Below are positions 61,592-64,000 of a stretch of 64,000 bases of DNA, one piece after another. Both the position numbers and the translations under genes were made by a program. A model generated the notes under the pieces. That model was not told where the DNA came from. It ran no database searches and was given only the letters and a program-made list of their open reading frames with translations. How positions within the stretch are numbered: position 1 is the first letter of the stretch; every line of letters starts with the position of its first letter. This DNA comes from Pseudomonas sp. LBUM920 (GTDB lineage Bacteria; Pseudomonadota; Gammaproteobacteria; Pseudomonadales; Pseudomonadaceae), in NCBI RefSeq assembly GCF_003852315.1, contig NZ_CP027762.1, forward strand, positions 248,001-312,000, in the 5' to 3' direction.

Positions 61592-62494
61592 ATGACTGAT
61601 CTACCGGATACCGACTTCACCCAACGCTTCATCTTCGACGAGAACGATGCCCGCGGCGAACTGGTCTCGCTGGAGCGCAGCTATGCCGAAGTCCTCGCCA
61701 AGCATCCCTATCCGGAGCCGGTTGCGCAGTTGCTCGGTGAACTGATGGCGGCGGCATCGTTGCTGGTGGGCACCATGAAATTCGACGGTTTGCTGATTTT
61801 GCAGGCGCGTTCCGAAGGCCCGGTGCCGATGCTGATGATCGAGTGCTCCAGCGAGCGCGAAATTCGTGGCCTGGCCCGTTACGACGCCGACCTGATCGCG
61901 CCGGACGCCACGCTGTCCGACTTGATGGCCAACGGCGTATTGGCGATCACCGTCGACCCGACGGAAGGCCAGCGCTACCAGGGCATCGTCGATCTCGACG
62001 GCGAAACCTTGTCGGACTGCTTCACCAACTATTTCGTGATGTCTCAGCAGGTCGGCACCAAGTTCTGGCTGAATGCCGACGGCAAGCGCGCCCGTGGCCT
62101 GCTGCTGCAACAACTGCCGGCCGACCGCATCAAGGACGACGACGAGCGCACTGACAGCTGGCGCAAGCTGACCGCCCTGGCGGGCACCCTGACCGCTGAA
62201 GAGCTGCTGGGCCTGGATAACGAAACCATTCTGCATCGCCTGTACCACGAAGAGGCCGTGCGCCTGTTCGACGAACAGGGCCTGCGCTTCCGTTGCAGCT
62301 GCTCGCGTGAACGCTCGGCGAATGCCTTGGTCAGCCTGGGCCTGGAAGATGCGCAGGACCTGGTGGTGGAACACGGTGGCAATATCGAGATCGACTGCCA
62401 GTTCTGCAACCAGCGTTACCTGTTCGACGCGGCCGATGTAGCCCAATTGTTCGCCGGCGCAGGCATCGACACCCCTTCCGACACCCGCCACTAA
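61592..62494 (+). CDS. hslO: Hsp33 redox-regulated chaperone
   Basis: 300 residues from the ATG at 61592. The C-terminal zinc site has CxC (CSCSRER, about residue 237) and CxxC (CQFCNQ, about 270), which form disulfides under oxidative stress and switch on holdase activity. Hsp33 prevents aggregation during oxidative and heat stress. It shares its neighbourhood with hslR, as in other Pseudomonas, with the PAP2 gene between. Confidence 0.93.
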   Translation: MTDLPDTDFTQRFIFDENDARGELVSLERSYAEVLAKHPYPEPVAQLLGELMAAASLLVGTMKFDGLLILQARSEGPVPMLMIECSSEREIRGLARYDADLIAPDATLSDLMANGVLAITVDPTEGQRYQGIVDLDGETLSDCFTNYFVMSQQVGTKFWLNADGKRARGLLLQQLPADRIKDDDERTDSWRKLTALAGTLTAEELLGLDNETILHRLYHEEAVRLFDEQGLRFRCSCSRERSANALVSLGLEDAQDLVVEHGGNIEIDCQFCNQRYLFDAADVAQLFAGAGIDTPSDTRH

Positions 62495-62581
62495 AACGTT
62501 TAAGCACAGGTAAATCACCTGACGAACGCCGGATTAGCGCAGTTCTGACGGGAGGGCCCTACTCTTTTTGGGCTTTTCTGG

Positions 62582-62631
62582 CATAATCCGGCCCACTTTT
62601 TTCGCGGTAGTAGTGCGCAACTTTCTACTAC
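62582..62631 (+). promoter_or_regulatory. pckA leader: possible -10 and an inverted repeat
   Basis: CATAAT at 62582-62587 is a possible -10. It is followed by GTAGTAG (62607-62613) pairing with CTACTAC (62625-62631) in the likely 5' leader, 43 nt before the ATG. Confidence 0.35.
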
Positions 62632-62673
62632 AAAACGTTTGGAGCACTCGGCCATAGGCCGACGGGGAACCTC

Positions 62674-64000
62674 ATGACGCAAGCCAATAACGCCGTATAC
62701 ACCGATCTGAGTGTTGACGATCTGGTCAAAGAAGCCCTGCAGCGCGGTGAAGGCGTGCTTGCCGATACTGGCGCACTGGTCGTAGAAACCGGTCACCGCA
62801 CCGGTCGTTCTCCGGTCGACCGCTTCATCGTTGAAGAGCCTTCCACCCAGGACGCCATCGCCTGGGGCCCGATCAACCGCAAGTTCCCAGCCGACAAGTT
62901 CGATGCGCTGTGGAGCCGCGTAGAAGCATTCAACAACGCGCAAGAGCATTTCGTTTCCCACGTTCACGTAGGGGCTGCAGAAGACCACTACCTGGCCGTG
63001 AAAATGACCACCCAGACTGCCTGGCAGAACCTGTTCGGTCGTTGCCTGTTCATCAACCCGGCTCAGTACAACCCGGCCGGCCGTGATGAGTGGCAAGTGC
63101 TTAACGTGGCCAATTTCGAATGTGTGCCAGAGCGTGACGGCACTAACTCCGACGGTTGCGTGATCCTCAACTTCGCACAGAAAAAAGTCCTGATCGCCGG
63201 CATGCGTTACGCCGGTGAAATGAAAAAAGCCATGTTCTCGGTGCAGAACTTCCTGCTGCCGGCTGCTGATGTGTTGCCAATGCACTGCGCCGCCAACATC
63301 GGCGAAGAAGGCGACGTGACCCTGTTCTTCGGTCTGTCGGGCACTGGTAAAACCACCCTGTCCGCCGACGAAAGCCGTTACCTGATCGGTGACGACGAAC
63401 ACGGCTGGGGCGAAGGCGTGGTGTTCAACATCGAAGGCGGTTGCTATGCCAAGTGCATCGACCTGTCCGAGAAGAACGAGCCGGTTATCTGGAAAGCCAT
63501 CAAGCACGGCACCGTGCTCGAAAACGTGGTGATCGACGATGCCAAGCACGCCGACTACACCAACGTCAGCCTGACCCAGAACAGCCGCGCCGCGTACCCG
63601 CTGGAGCACGTTGCCAAGCGTTCCGAGAAGAACCTGGGCGGTGAGCCAAACGCGGTAATCTTCCTGACCTGCGACCTGACCGGCGTGCTGCCGCCTGTGT
63701 CGATCCTCAGCGAAGAACAAGCGGCCTACCACTTCCTGTCCGGCTACACCGCGCTGGTGGGCTCGACCGAAATGGGTTCGGGCAGCGGCATCAAGTCGAC
63801 CTTCTCCACCTGCTTCGGCGCGCCGTTCTTCCCACGCCCGGCCGGCGAATACGCAGAGCTGCTGATCAAGCGCGTACGCGGCTTCGGCTCCAAGGTCTAC
63901 CTGGTCAACACCGGCTGGACCGGCGGCGGCTACGGCGTCGGCAAACGCTTCAACATCCCGACCACTCGCGGCGTGATCGCAGCGATCCAGAGCGGCGCGT
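62674..64000 (+). CDS. pckA: ATP-dependent phosphoenolpyruvate carboxykinase, 3' end cut by the window
   Basis: The first ~442 residues are present. The enzyme converts oxaloacetate and ATP to phosphoenolpyruvate for gluconeogenesis. The kinase P-loop GLSGTGKT is near residue 220, with metal-binding LIGDDEHGW behind it, and the family signature ENVVIDD region follows. Substrate-binding GHRTGRSP is near residue 42. The start ATG at 62674 is preceded by ACGGGGAAC. A long spurious frame on the opposite strand (62515-63732) is a shadow. Confidence 0.95.
   Translation, partial: MTQANNAVYTDLSVDDLVKEALQRGEGVLADTGALVVETGHRTGRSPVDRFIVEEPSTQDAIAWGPINRKFPADKFDALWSRVEAFNNAQEHFVSHVHVGAAEDHYLAVKMTTQTAWQNLFGRCLFINPAQYNPAGRDEWQVLNVANFECVPERDGTNSDGCVILNFAQKKVLIAGMRYAGEMKKAMFSVQNFLLPAADVLPMHCAANIGEEGDVTLFFGLSGTGKTTLSADESRYLIGDDEHGWGEGVVFNIEGGCYAKCIDLSEKNEPVIWKAIKHGTVLENVVIDDAKHADYTNVSLTQNSRAAYPLEHVAKRSEKNLGGEPNAVIFLTCDLTGVLPPVSILSEEQAAYHFLSGYTALVGSTEMGSGSGIKSTFSTCFGAPFFPRPAGEYAELLIKRVRGFGSKVYLVNTGWTGGGYGVGKRFNIPTTRGVIAAIQSGA

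Noticed and set aside
62515..63732. 405-codon ORF on the minus strand
   Set aside because: It lies opposite pckA, whose plus frame has all PEP carboxykinase motifs and runs off the window end.

Overview
The window is chromosomal DNA of a Pseudomonas, most probably of the P. fluorescens group. Three lines of evidence support this. The right third (gshA, thioesterase, tex, ompR/envZ, rimK, hslR, PAP2, hslO, pckA) has the gene order known from Pseudomonas chromosomes. The base composition and codon use are GC-rich and uniform. The intergenic gaps are littered with the REP/REPIN palindromes typical of fluorescent pseudomonads, in three sequence families (cores GCGGGCTTGCTCGCGAA, GGGGCTTGCCCCCGAT, CTGGCTTGCCTGCGAT). 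I saw no rRNA, tRNA, CRISPR array, insertion sequence or phage.

The left half is dominated by organosulfur scavenging. From 1 to 10.5 kb there is an AtsK-like Fe(II)/2-oxoglutarate dioxygenase (cut by the window edge), a sulfatase, two LysR regulators, a TonB-dependent receptor, an MFS exporter and a tonB-exbB-exbD set. From 10.8 to 13.3 kb there is a small hydrolase, an unusual sigma-54 activator and an orphan MetQ-type binding protein. An amino-acid ABC transporter (13.8-16.7 kb) is followed by an 8-copy, 134-bp REP tandem array that runs into the 3' end of an AAA ATPase gene. A TriABC-type efflux operon with two adaptors and a glycoside-hydrolase-like secreted protein follow. The minus-strand block 33.9-27.3 kb (two SfnB-like oxidoreductases, a flavin-dependent monooxygenase, metQ-metN-metI) looks like one sulfur-source uptake and desulfurisation operon. 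Cystine uptake (tcyJ-tcyL-tcyN), D-cysteine desulfhydrase and serine acetyltransferase (35.2-39.8 kb) complete a cysteine theme. A BetT-type transporter with a perfect palindromic operator, an OprD porin and an aldo/keto reductase lead to a second, 10-copy, 206-bp REP tandem array. That array carries the 3' tails of both flanking genes, the reductase and tauD. The tauABCD operon follows.

The right end (50.6-64 kb) is conserved housekeeping: glutathione synthesis, Tex, the OmpR/EnvZ (AmgRS) pair, the rimABK ribosome-modification operon, Hsp15, a PAP2 membrane phosphatase, Hsp33 and the start of PEP carboxykinase.

The most unusual content is the pair of gene-tail-capturing REP tandem arrays. 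Next come several RNA or DNA structures: an intrinsic terminator 27 nt before tonB, a strong hairpin between ompR and envZ, a hairpin over the ribosome-binding site of the glycoside-hydrolase-like gene, and an NtrC-like palindrome before hslO. There are also a 28-codon ORF and a sigma-54 activator with an altered GAFTGA loop and no recognisable DNA-binding domain.
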